64,000 bases of DNA from Eledone cirrhosa (lineage: Eukaryota; Mollusca; Cephalopoda; Octopoda; Eledonidae). The stretch covers positions 300,605,209-300,669,208 of the forward strand of contig OZ024740.1 in NCBI GenBank assembly GCA_964016885.1, written 5' to 3'. The notes under the pieces are model-generated. The model saw nothing but the letters and a program-made list of their open reading frames with translations. It was not told the origin of the DNA and did no database searches. Shown here piece by piece: positions 1 through 11,382 of the stretch. The position numbers and the translations under genes were made by a program. Every line of letters begins with the position of its first letter. The stretch's first letter is position 1.

Positions 1-19
1 CTACTACACACACACACAC

Positions 20-437
20 ACATATTTGTCTTGAAAGACTTATTTTTCAGTGACTTCTCAATCGGCCGAGACAAACCTACATTTGGCGCAAAATCAATTT
101 TTAACATTCACATGACCTCTACCGACCAATCAAAATTGTTTTGACCACAAGAATTTTTTCATACATCTGGAGCCACTTTTTTTACATAAAACAGGTAGAA
201 TTTCCAAAACTAATCAGATTAGAGCAAACATCACGGGCGCTCTATCTCAAAATTACTTTTGAAAAACATTAGAAATGCGCAAAACTTAAAACCAAACCTG
301 AATACTAACCAATACTATTACTAATGTTTACTTATTCCTAATTAAACTATTTTTCACTCGGAACAATTTGTCAGCATTTTCTTTTCCTTTTACCAATATA
401 TCATAACTCGTGTGTTACACCTCTATTCTTTTAAATA
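20..437 (-). repeat. Decayed terminal repeat of the YLDD-type PLE family
   Basis: This segment matches, with many substitutions, the sequence at 23463-23975, including the words GACCTCTACCGACCAATC, AAACAGGTAGAATT and TGTGTTACACCTCTATTC. Inverted copies lie at 10735-10966 and 22484-22808, and a diverged copy lies upstream of the reverse transcriptase at 7830-8060. I take that last copy to set the sense strand, so this one is antisense. It ends at a short (AT)n run. The left boundary is a CA run at the window edge. Confidence 0.6.
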
Positions 438-451
438 TATATATATATATA

Positions 452-638
452 GGGAAAGTTGAACCGTTAAAGTATCGTTTTCTTGGTTATCTCAAAATTT
501 ATAAAACAAACTTTGTATTTTATCTGATGCAAGCGTACCAAGTTTGTGTACCCTTGAAATATATATAATAGAATAAAGATGGTTTTATAAATATAGTTTC
601 CATTTATTTAATATCATTGTATATATATATATATGTAT
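452..638 (+). repeat. Decayed 3'-terminal segment of the YRDD PLE family
   Basis: The segment aligns along its length with the 3' end of the PLE at 61030-61219; both contain TGAAATATATATAAT, ATGGTTTTATAAAT and TTTCCATTT. It runs into an (AT)n array near 620-634. No coding part remains, so this is a solo or strongly 5'-truncated copy. Confidence 0.6.
517..574 (+). ncRNA. Hammerhead-ribozyme-like fold in a PLE terminus (core base 9 changed)
   Basis: Stem I pairs 517-523 (ATTTTAT) with 568-574 (ATAGAAT). The core at 524-530 is CTGATGC, with C where A9 is expected. Stem II pairs 531-538 with 548-555 (AAG, C-C mismatch, GTAC). GAAA lies at 556-559, followed by the octamer TATATATA at 560-567, which gives a U-A cleavage position. 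Type I hammerheads with a very short stem III are known from Penelope-like elements. The A9 change should reduce or abolish cleavage. Confidence 0.55.
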
Positions 639-718
639 TATGCTATGTAAAATGGAAGTTTGTTTCTTTGTTGAACGGCTTTTACACGAAATCTTGAATA
701 TATTGCTAAAGTATTTGA

Positions 719-879
719 ATTGGCATTATAGGTAGAGGGTCGGACATGCTTTCCAGCCCAGTTACGTCCCTCTATGATCTGAGTTAAAATTGCCTTTCAT
801 CCTTACGGGGTTGATAAAATAAAGTACCAGTAATGTACTGGGTAATTGCTGGTCTTGTGCTAAAACTAGAAACAATTAT
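719..879 (+). mobile_element. tRNA-derived octopus-type SINE
   Basis: The sense strand starts with the A-box-like ATTGGCATTATAGGTAGAG, continues through TTACGTCCCTCTATGATC, and ends in GGTCTTGTGC...AGAAACAATT. About 15 bases covering the end of the B box are missing compared with other copies in the window. SINEs of this kind are non-autonomous retroposons that use LINE machinery. Confidence 0.85.
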
Positions 880-2171
880 TTGAAACCGCTCTCTCTCGCT
901 CTATCTCACAGTGTCTCGTTTAATTTTATCTGATTATTTTTTCGATATTTTAACGATTCTTTTCGATATATTTTACATTTTTTTCAAATAAAATTAGTAA
1001 TAATCTAACGGAGCTCGTATGAAGGTCGATGCGGTATGGATGTTATACTCTTTCCGGTATTTTTGCATTGTTTTGGTGCTTTCATTCGCTCCAATCAACA
1101 GTTTGGTACTTTTCACTAATCTGCGAAGACTAGGCCATTAGCCGCTTCATCTTAACAACCACACTGAGAGATTGTGAGATTCCTATGCCCGCTTATATCA
1201 CAACTAACTATCTTATCTGGTGCCTGTATCGATACTCGTCACATGGGATACATTCTCTAGCAGAACAGATATGCTGGTGAATAACATTTTGAAGGATACC
1301 TATGTTATTATTATTAGCCACAAAATCATCAGGATAATTTAGGTCAGAAATTATTTCAACTCTTTTACATGATCTGGGGTAGATCGTTGCAGATTTTCAT
1401 ATAAATATAGGCTGTACTACGAATACGAATAGACGAACAAATGTCCTCCTGCTTAGCATATTACGTTGTGACCAGAAATCTCCTTCTTTTAACATAGCAC
1501 AACACAGTAGATGTGGACATTAAAAAGTACCTTTTTAGGAAAGTGCACCAGTAAAAGAATTTGAAAAAGGAATGTAAATACTAATACTAAACGAGAAAGC
1601 GATTGAACTCTTGGGCTGCCTTAAAATGAATAACGTCGTATACATCGTGAGAGCTTAGGTAATATAATAACATTGTGAAAGAAACATCTTAACATTAGCC
1701 CAGATCGAACATCTCTTCAAGAGATCCAACGAATAGTATTGCACACATTATACTTGAAAATATCTCAATCTAAATACAAATATGAATATTAAATACATTT
1801 GGATAATTGGAAGCCCAACAATGCGTTTTTGGTAAACATACCAAGGTAATAAGCAAGCAGAAGAATAAAAGAACTAAGTGAAGTTAAATAAATGAGTGAG
1901 GATGATAGAAAGTTACCTTAGCAATCTTTAATGATCCGAAATATTTTGGGATATTCGCAATGTCGGTCTTACAAATAACGAAATGTATTTCTTAGTCGTA
2001 TTTGTATGTCGAATTCCACAATTCTTCAAGCAAACTATAACACCTCTCAAACTAAATATAAATTACAAAATACAAGTAGATTAATAGCAGAAATATTAAA
2101 ATTAGAGCTTTTGAACCAAGTTTGAATTAAACTTTATATGTACAAAGCATTTATTTCCTTCTGTAAATATT
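880..2171. other. AT-rich intergenic DNA, nothing recognised
   Basis: I find no long open frame, repeat match or structured element here. The stretch is low in GC and has no array longer than a few units. Confidence 0.6.
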
Positions 2172-2354
2172 TGTTTCTACTTTTGGCACAAGGCTAGCAA
2201 TTACCCAGTGCATTACTGGTACTTTATTTTATCGACCCCGTAAGAATGAAAGGCAAAGTTAACCTCGGCGGGATTTGAACTCAGAATGGCAAGGGCCGTA
2301 ACTCTATGCGTCGAAGCATGGCGTCCGACCTTCTACCGATACTGCCAATCCACC
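2172..2354 (-). mobile_element. tRNA-derived octopus-type SINE (first of an adjacent pair)
   Basis: Read on the minus strand it has the A box region (GGATTGGCAGTATCGG), the B box (GTTCAAATCC), the body CCTTTCATTCTTACGG and the tail AAGTAGAAACAAA. It is essentially full length. A second copy in the same orientation follows after 18 bases. Confidence 0.9.
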
Positions 2355-2372
2355 GTGACTTATTAATAATTA

Positions 2373-2552
2373 TTTCTACTTTTGGCACAAGGCCAGCAAT
2401 TATCACAGTGTATTACTGGTACTTTATTTTATCGACCACGTAAGGATGAAAGGCAAAGTTAACCTGGCCGGGATTTGAACTCAGAATGAAAGGGCCGTAA
2501 CTCTGCGTCAAACCATGGCGTCCGACCATCTACCGATACTGCCAATCCACCA
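2373..2552 (-). mobile_element. tRNA-derived octopus-type SINE with target duplication
   Basis: This is a full-length minus-strand copy with B box and tail. The 13-base word GTGACTTATTAAT is present on both sides (2355-2367 and 2556-2568), as expected of a target-site duplication. It therefore inserted next to the copy at 2172-2354 rather than arising by tandem duplication of it. Confidence 0.9.
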
Positions 2553-2568
2553 TTTGTGACTTATTAAT

Positions 2569-3454
2569 ATTGCTCTACGCATCTATTTCCACAGAAAGTA
2601 TCTTGGTATGAGATTGTAATAATTATGCCTCTTTCAAATTCAGAAATATGGAGTTCATAGGACACACGCTTAGATGTCCGCCAATCAATGTATTTTAAAT
2701 TATTTTAGTTGGCTGTAGCAAATATTTATGGACCGAGATTTAGTATTTTGTAGTGGTTACACAACGCTTTAAATGTCTATGCTTTTTGAATTAATTTTGT
2801 AGAAATCCGGACCAGAATAATTCTGTCACTGGGAGTGAAATGGATGAAATAACTCCGTGTAATTTCTTGGGAACAGTGATATATTGAACACAATATAATT
2901 CCCATCAACAAGTCGTCTAAACTTTTATCTACATTAAAGGAACTATTATTTTTGTAAATAGTATTGATTGAATTTTATGAATTTGCAGAACATCTAGAAG
3001 GAAGGGATGCATAATGACAATAAATTAGAAAATATTTCAGATTATAATATTTTCATTTAAATGAAAATACCAAAATCGATGGTGAAACTAATGAAATATT
3101 CGTAAATGACTAATATTTTCGATTATGAATGGATTAGTGAAAGATATAACTAGTTCATTGTCAAAATCCCAAAAGGAGGAAAGAAGAATTAAATTCAGTT
3201 CCTCGGTCCACATTGAACCTAATTTTATTGAAACTGTGGGCGGAAAGTTCCTTAATGAACCGATACAAAAATACTATAAAACATTCTGACTTCATGATTG
3301 ATTAAGATTTTGGATTTTTATCTTAATTTGGCAATCCTTTATATATTCTATAAAAATAACAAACACATATCATAGAACTTAACAGCAACAAAGTAAGATT
3401 CGGGTGATATATTAATATTATATTGCTGGTATGAATGTCAATATGATTTGAATT
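2569..3454. other. AT-rich intergenic DNA, nothing recognised
   Basis: There is no supported gene or repeat family. A short palindromic word occurs near 3052-3066 (TTTTCATTTAAATGAAAA). Confidence 0.55.
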
Positions 3455-3455
3455 T

Positions 3456-3508
3456 CTTCTTCTTCTTCTTCTTCTTCTTCTTCTTCTTCTTCTTCTTCTT
3501 CTTCTTCT
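3456..3508. repeat. (CTT)n microsatellite
   Basis: About 17 uninterrupted CTT units followed by degenerate sequence. Confidence 0.95.
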
Positions 3509-3627
3509 TTTGCAATTGTTGTTATTGATACTTGTTGTTCCTGTTATAATGAAGTGATATTATTGACTTTATTTCATTACACAAATCATCCTACCAAAAA
3601 AAATATTGGCAGCGATTTGCGGGAACA

Positions 3628-3633
3628 TCACTA

Positions 3634-3704
<71 letters not shown>

Positions 3705-3717
3705 GCTACTGCTATTT

Positions 3718-3795
<78 letters not shown>

Positions 3796-3844
3796 TTGCT
3801 GCTACTACTACTACTGCTGCTGCTGCTGCTGGTACTACTACTAT

Positions 3845-3876
<32 letters not shown>

Positions 3877-3897
3877 ATACTACTGATGCTGATGCTG

Positions 3898-3962
<65 letters not shown>

Positions 3963-3981
3963 GCTGCTGCTACTGCTGTTG

Positions 3982-4055
<74 letters not shown>

Positions 4056-4141
4056 GCTGCTGCTGGTACTACTACTACTACTACTACTACTACTATTACT
4101 GCTACTACTACTGCTGCTGCTGCTGCTACTGCTGCTGCTAC
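3628..4141. repeat. Long (CTA)n/(CTG)n trinucleotide array
   Basis: More than 500 bases are built almost only from CTA triplets, with blocks of CTG (3774-3796, 3815-3830, 3961-3975, 4054-4065, 4112-4140) and rare GTT, GGT, ATT and GAT units. The length stays a multiple of three, so most frames are open and give poly-Tyr, poly-Thr or poly-Leu on one strand and poly-Ser, poly-Val or poly-Ala on the other. These frames are by-products of the repeat and I do not call them genes. Confidence 0.95.
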
Positions 4142-4289
4142 GACTATTGATGATAATAATATTTCTTTCCTCATTTGCAATAAGATCGAAACATGAAAGG
4201 CAATACAAAATATTAGGGCAGTGGGGATTTACAAAACACTGAAAAAAGTGTAAATAGATAAAAAAAAACAATAAAGTAATATCAATTAA

Positions 4290-5900
4290 TAAGAGGAACA
4301 CCACCCGAATAAGAGGAACACCACCAAGAGGTATCTGAGGAAGCCCACAAATCCTAAACCACTCAAATCTCGAAGAGCACCATGGGATGGTACCATCCTC
4401 ACTTTTTTTTTCAAATGGAACTTGAAAACGTCGATTAGGGCTTGGCCGATGAGGAAGGTGTCCGTATTATTTCCTTTCATTCGCGTTCACCACACAATCT
4501 CTTTCGCTACAGCAACCAGACAGAAGAAAATATGTCTGTCCTTCCCGACCAATAGAAGGTAGTGGGGTGATATTCACAATTGTGTCGTCGGATAGCCGGA
4601 TATGTCCTACATACGCCATTAACTGGTCGATTAAAATCTATAAGTCAGCAATACCCCGGTTACTGGATGGGTGTGCGCTGATCGGTTTCGTCGCTCTGCG
4701 CACGTCTCAGTCAGCTACTCCAAACAGGACTTCCGTGTCTATAGAGTTTGTCTCGAATGAGCAGTGCTAGCCGGTATCACTGTTGGGCAAGGAATTTCTT
4801 GAAATTACCCATAATCTCCGGATCAAACGTTCTCCGAAACAGATTGTTAGTTCACTCCCCTCGACGCCTTGAGGTTCACCTCGACCGTCGTTTAACTTTC
4901 CTAACACTATTCCTCCATAGAACACACAAGGGGAATGTCCAATGAGCGCAATTCCCGATTGATAGAGGTCTGTTTGCCCGAGACCAAATTGCAGATGTCT
5001 GACGATTGGTCTCGGTCATCGTCTGACCCATGACAATAAATTAATCAAAGAGACGAGCTGTGGAATGATGTGCCTAATATTGGGTGATGAGACCAGTTCT
5101 CTGTTTAGAAATACATGGAAATAACGGTTTTTCAGCGCATATTTGTTCAACATCATCCCCTCCAAATAACGCGTGTTAGCTGCATATGGACCGCCTCGGT
5201 AATAGGACTTGTCCCTTTCAACAAAATGGAAAGAGCAAGTACTCCAATCTAGTGAGGTACGGATCACGCTCGGTATGCCGATCAGGCTGTAAAAGATTAC
5301 TGTCGTGATATATGCGTTTGCCAGCTACACCCAACCACCTAAGGATACCTTACATTCTGTACATGTGTGTGTAAAAGTGACTAACCTTTTCGTTATCTCG
5401 TACTTATTATTATCAATGTGGATGGCTAGACCGGACAATTCACCGAGCCACTTGACAAGGCCGTCCATCCAGGTGCCGAGCTGCCAACCCACCGACGTTA
5501 CCGTTAAACATTCATATTCCTTTAAGAATTTGCCGACTAGTTCGATTTCCGAATTGTTCGACTCGCTGACGTCGTCCTTATATTCCACGTCCCAGCTCGA
5601 ACGGGATGCCTTGCAACAGCTCCATTTTCCACATACGTAACTCAAGTGTACAGAACAAAGGAGAGAGGACAAACCTAGCGCGTGATTTGAAGTGGCTTAG
5701 GTAGGTGGCCAATTTCTCAGCTCATCTAACACAGGCCGAAGCCCTTTGCAATGATCAAACATTACAAGAGGGGGCCGTGACTAGCTGCCTTTAAGACAAC
5801 ATCGAGTTATCAAAGGTTGATATTACCGAACGCATTTGATTGATTTAAATCTACCCGAAACGCCCGTAAAGCATGTTTACAGCTTACACTCTATGATGTA
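4290..5900 (-). pseudogene. Decayed gene of an unrecognised protein family, copy 1
   Basis: I do not recognise this protein. On the minus strand the region is richer in G and C than its surroundings. One reading frame stays open from 5672 to 5016 (about 219 codons) with a single TAG at 5325-5327. Homologous-looking sequence continues upstream to about 5900 in another frame and downstream to about 4290 after stops and shifts. Recognisable stretches are LELRMWKMELLQGIP, YEITKRLVTFT, YYRGGPYAANTRYLEGMML and SSPNIRHIIPQLVSLINLL. A paralog at 43780-44230 on the same strand shares the ordered blocks LE...K..LL..IP, a SEIEL/TEIDM-type block and E-V/I-T-N/K-R-I/L-VTFT, which shows that the reading is real coding remnant. 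It could be a transposon or an endogenised virus gene; nothing in the sequence decides this. Confidence 0.5.
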
Positions 5901-6740
5901 TCGCATGCATGGAGATTGTTGAATATAAATCTGGTCAGAATTGCTCAAGATTGCGCCTAGCCTACTGGAACTTTCACAACAATCGCAAACCACGTTGCTA
6001 GATGCGAGGCTAAAATGTAAACTGTTTTCAGCCAAGTTATGGGCTATCAATAACCTTCCTTGTTCTCGTCTTCCTAATCATTGTTACTACGCTCCGACTC
6101 ATAGGATGGGACATTCTCCCGTTCTGCTGTAGACTGCCTTGCGTACATCGGCGAAAAAAATCTGGCATGTCTAGGAAAAACTAGTAAGACTGTTCATCTA
6201 AACAGATTGATTTGCGTCTCGTACATCCAGCCAGATCTTCCTGTAACCCGGCTGCTGTTATCGACTCTTAGCGGCACACCTCGTTTACTCTCGCATTAAT
6301 CCGTCATGGGAAGAACTGTAGACCACTACCGTCATCGACCCCTGTACGCCCCGACGATTTGTGCAAATTGAAGCTGAGAAACCACACACATCTGTTTGGA
6401 CCTGAGAAAAACAACAACAACAACAACAACAATAATATTAACAACTGTAAAAAAGTAAGCAATATATAATGATAGTATAATTGCAACAAGAACAATAATA
6501 TAAAAAGCAGCCGCCCACATATATAAACAAACAATAAACAGATAATAAATACAGAAATCTTTCCAGTGAGATCGTTAATTTGAAAAGTGGGCAGCGTTCT
6601 TCTATCAAACATCGGAGGTTATGTGACACTAATTGAGTAATTAGTGTACTCTGGTTAGCTACTATTGGCTTTTGTTCAATTAATCAAGTTCATCTCTTTA
6701 CCAAAAATTCGATTAGGGAAATGAATTAAGCAAATATAAT
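5901..6740. other. Intergenic, possible upstream part of the decayed gene
   Basis: Up to about 6300 the base composition resembles the decayed gene to its left, but I could not follow a frame. From about 6400 it becomes AT-rich, with a short (CAA)n tract at 6413-6431. Confidence 0.4.
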
Positions 6741-7100
6741 ACACAAATACACGGCATATGTATATATATATGTTTACATTAACATCGTCACACACATAAG
6801 CAAACGAGCACACACACATATATGTACATATAAACGGATATATATATATATATGTATGCATATATATATATATAAATGGATATCTCTCTATATATACATA
6901 TGTATTGAACATATACATATGAATATATACATATGTATATGTTTTATAATTTTTAAAAATATATATATGCATTTCCTTTCATACTGTATATATGTGCGTG
7001 TGTTTATTATCATGAATGTCTGTATATGTTGTAAATATATAAGTATTTTCACGTATGCATGTGTATGTATATCTGTATGTGTATGAGCGTACGTCTAAAC

Positions 7101-7145
<45 letters not shown>

Positions 7146-7148
7146 AAT

Positions 7149-7184
<36 letters not shown>

Positions 7185-7292
7185 ATATGTATGTGCGTGT
7201 GTGTGTATGTATATATGTATGTGTTTTGTGCGCTTATATTTCTATGTAAGTGTGTATATGAATGAACGGATAAATGCGCGCATGTGGTTTTA

Positions 7293-7386
<94 letters not shown>

Positions 7387-7430
7387 TATGCGTGTATATA
7401 TATATATATATATACATATCTTTTCCATTA
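6740..7430. repeat. Compound (AT)n, (GT)n and TATG microsatellites
   Basis: Degenerate TATG/TACA sequence leads to (AT)n at 7100-7123, (GT)n at 7124-7180 and a long (AT)n at 7298-7383. Frames here read only Tyr-Ile or Cys-Val alternation. Confidence 0.9.
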
Positions 7431-7646
7431 TCAGATAGTATTTTTTCTCAGCCTCACTTTCATTTTTCATAGATATTAATTCATCTGATGCATGAGCTGG
7501 ACATTTCTGTAAAGAACGTCTAGTTCCCTGAAACATTTAGTAATGGAATAATTATATAGGGTTGTTTATTATGTAATTAAATAGCTCTTTACTATATACT
7601 TAGAGCACTCTTCCTCCTTTTGCCCTTTCTACGGAAATACTTAACA

Positions 7647-7765
<119 letters not shown>

Positions 7766-7829
7766 ATATAAAGAAAAAAAGATGAAATCGAAAATGCAAT
7801 TGGAGTCTTATTTTAAAAAATATATATAT

Positions 7830-8060
7830 ATTTATTTGGTTGCTTTACCGGTTTCGCAGTTCTTCTGATTATCAAAAGTAGAGTTGAGATGGAGTGTCCG
7901 TCGTTTTTCTCACATTTGGTTGGTCTTTGAATGTTACTTGTTTTATATGGAAAAAAGTGGCTCGAAACGCCAGGTTTTTAGAGAAGTTATTTGATTGGTT
8001 GGTCAATAAGTATAATAAATTTCGCGCCAGTTCGCGTTACAAAGTTCTTCCCAAAAAGGA
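7830..8060 (+). repeat. 5' terminal (pseudo-LTR-like) segment of the YLDD PLE
   Basis: The segment reads TTTGGTTGCTTTACCGGTT...GAGATGGAGTGTCCG...TGTTTTATATGG-AAAAAAGTGGCTC...TTGATTGGTTGGTC. The same ordered words, diverged, occur in the terminal repeats at 10771-10966 and 22484-22808. It lies just upstream of the reverse transcriptase remnant in the same orientation. This links the fold-back repeats of the window to this PLE family, which is an inference from word order rather than an alignment score. Confidence 0.55.
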
Positions 8061-8142
8061 AGTGTGTGTGTGTGTGGGTGGGGGGCGGGTCTCAGGTTGT
8101 TTTTTCATATATGAATTTGAATTTATTTTTAACATGTCAACA

Positions 8143-9548
8143 AACATGTCAACAACGACACTATTATTGTGTCTTTTGATGTAGTGAATCCCTACACAAC
8201 GATCACACACCAATACGGACTAGATGCAAAAGGATTCTAGCTAGAGAAATATCCCAACGAGATACCTGGCAGAGTAGAAAAAAGCATCATCACCGAGGTA
8301 TTAAAATTTATCTTCCAGAACAACTTTTTTGATTTCGATGGGAGTACTTACAAGCAAATATCGGGGACAGCGATGGGTTCAAAAGCCGCTCCAACTAATG
8401 CCAAGTTAATCATGGCTTACTTAGAAGTCCAGATATGTGAACAGTCGAAATCAAAATACGGATTGAAATTCCACAAATATTTTTCAGAGAATTGGAAACG
8501 CTACTTGGATGATTGTCTCATTATTTGGTCCCACACTCTTGACCAACTGAATGATTTCAAAAACTTAATAAACGGCATCAATAACCACATCCAATTAACA
8601 AAGGAATACAGCCAAGACCAACTCCCATTTCTGGACATCTAAATCTTGAAAAAAGACACAAATATTGAAATTGACATACACTACAAACCAAAGTTTCCAA
8701 ACAATGCCTGCTATTCCCCTCCAACCATCCAAAGCACACGAAGACGAACATTCTTTTTAATCTAGCAAGAAGAATTTGCACAATTGTCTCCAATTATGAA
8801 ACGCGAAATATTAGACTTCAAAAATTAAAGTAAATTCTACTCGAAAGACAGTACCCACCATTACTAATAAATAATGGAATAGAAAGGGCTAAAGCAATAG
8901 GCATTGATGTATTACGAACATAGAAACAAATTCAAGGTACGTCCAATATTCTATCATATATCTCAACACACAACCCAAGAAATGCGGAAGCTTACAACAC
9001 TATTCACAAGAACATCCCACTACTGAAACAAGACGCCAGAATGAAAAAAGCCCTTGAAACACAAAATAATCAAGAGCAAAAGACAACCGAAATCACTGAA
9101 AACATTACTCACCAATGCCAAATTACCTACCACAAACCCACAACCAACTGTCAAAAAATGTGGTCGCACTAATTGTGGAACCTGCACTCACCTCATTGAA
9201 GGCAACACGTATACATTTACATCAGCACAAAATGTTGGTGTAAAAAATCACTTCACTTGCTCATCAATAATTCTACTTTATGCCAGTAAAGGATGGAATG
9301 AAGATTATATAGGACAAACTAAACTCACACTCAGAAACAGAATGAAAGTTCCTCGCCAACAATTACGAGATCCAACCACGAGACAGATACCACTAAGTGC
9401 ACATCTAGACATATGCGCAAGTAATAAGACACCCTAATTCCAAGTCTTCCCATTTTACCTTTGCGCTGACAATACAACAGAACAAATACGAATAAATAAG
9501 GAAAATATCTTTATTCGAAAATATAGACCAGCATTAAATATGGTTTAA
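8143..9548 (+). pseudogene. Penelope-like element polyprotein: RT plus GIY-YIG endonuclease (decayed)
   Basis: PLE proteins copy their own RNA by target-primed reverse transcription, using a C-terminal GIY-YIG nuclease. Reading begins inside the RT at motif A (SFDVVNPYT, 8163). A TAG at 8238-8240 follows, then the motif B region GTAMGSKAAPTNA (around 8366-8404) and motif C YLDD (about 8500) within an open stretch to 8642. After frame changes there is a cysteine-rich finger CGRTNCGTC (about 9160-9190) and the nuclease signature DYIGQTKLTLRNR (about 9304-9342). The C-terminus RKYRPALNMV ends at a stop at 9546-9548. The N-terminal part and RT motifs before A are missing and several stops break it, so it is inactive. 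It is of the Penelope/Poseidon kind, distinct from the YRDD and YVDD elements further on. Confidence 0.85.
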
Positions 9549-9727
9549 TATACATTATCTCAACACCATAACATGCTAACCATCCAATCAGACACATACA
9601 CACACACATAACACCTTCTACTTTAGAAAATAAAAACCCGCACTTAATAAATATTAACATACGTTTGAGCTGACAATACAACAGAACAAATACGAATAAG
9701 TAAGGAAAATATGTTCATTCAAAAATA
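9459..9727 (+). repeat. Direct repeat of the PLE 3' coding end
   Basis: About 60 bases at 9459-9527, encoding the last residues of the PLE, recur at 9666-9730 with few changes (GACAATACAACAGAACAAAT in both). The second copy lies in the 3' untranslated region and is not coding, so the 3' part was partly duplicated. Confidence 0.8.
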
Positions 9728-9749
9728 TTCCTACTAACGGAATCATTTT

Positions 9750-10055
9750 CCTACACACACACACACACACACACAATATATATATTCTCTTCATCTTAAC
9801 ATGCTAACCATACTCCCACACACAGAAAACACTCATACACACACATAACACGCCCCACACACAACTCCCTCACTCATTTCTACTAATAGAATCACTTTCC
9901 TACACACATATACACACACACACAATATATATATTCTCTCCATCTTAACATACTCCCCCCCACACACACATAACACCCATACACACACACACACACACAA
10001 CTCCCTCCCCCATTTCTACTAATAGAATCATCTTCCTAATCACACACACACAAGC
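9750..10055 (+). repeat. Tandem repeat of about 145 bp in the PLE 3' region
   Basis: Two units each contain ATATATATATTCTCT, CATCTTAACAT, CACATAACAC and ACTCCCTC...CATTTCTACTAATAGAATCA, within CA-rich sequence. They lie at roughly 9755-9905 and 9906-10050. Confidence 0.75.
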
Positions 10056-10134
10056 ACACAAATAAGCATACATATCTTTACTTTCATATTTCAATAGAAA
10101 ATCTGAATTCTGACACCCCAGCGAACCAACCATA

Positions 10135-10615
10135 TTCACTGAACCAAAACAGTTCTCCCATCCCATTTCTCTTGACCATTATCTTTTGCTTGTCATAAAA
10201 TTCTCTAAAACGCTACAAAATAAATTCCTAAACACGGGCGCGATTTGTAATGAACTTGTTCACCTGACAGTCATAATTTCATTTATGACCAATCAAATTA
10301 TATTTATTTAAAAAAAGCCTTCGTGAGCCGCTTTTTTTAAAGGAAAAAGAAATTCAAACAAACTTACGCGAAAGCTGATGAACTTATTCACGTGACTACA
10401 TCAACCAACCAAACTTCACTCATATATGAAAAAACAACCTGCTATATTCACTGAACCAGAACAATCATCCCATTTCTCTTGAGCATTATCTTTTGTTTGT
10501 CATAAAATTGTCTAAAAGGCTACAGGATAAATTTCCAAATACGGGCGCGATTTTTTATGAACTTGTTCACGGGACGGCCATAATTTCATTTATAACCAAT
10601 CAAATTATATTTATA
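10135..10615 (+). repeat. Direct repeat of about 175 bp, two copies
   Basis: Copies at 10135-10310 and 10447-10612 share ATTCACTGAACCA, CATTATCTTTTG, ACGGGCGCGATTT and ACCAATCAAATTATATTTAT. Like the repeats before them they follow the PLE coding end, and I treat them as its 3' untranslated or terminal region. Confidence 0.75.
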
Positions 10616-10681
10616 CTTTCACTCATGTAGGAAACCTGGGTTATTTTCATTTTGTAAAGAAAAAACAAAAAGAAACCTCAC

Positions 10682-10688
<7 letters not shown>

Positions 10689-10734
<46 letters not shown>
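10689..10734. repeat. (TA)n microsatellite
   Basis: About 23 TA units that end exactly where the terminal repeat GTTAAAAGAATAGAGG begins. Confidence 0.95.
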
Positions 10735-10738
<4 letters not shown>

Positions 10739-10770
10739 AAAGAATAGAGGTGTAACACACAAGTTATTAT

Positions 10771-11382
<612 letters not shown>

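Noticed and set aside
3554..4304. Overlapping long frames of poly-Tyr, poly-Leu, poly-Ser, poly-Val and poly-Thr
   Set aside because: They are the different frames of one trinucleotide array; no flanking coding signal or unique sequence.
9750..10055. CRISPR-like spacing of short repeats
   Set aside because: Long CA-rich tandem units without unique spacers, in eukaryotic DNA.
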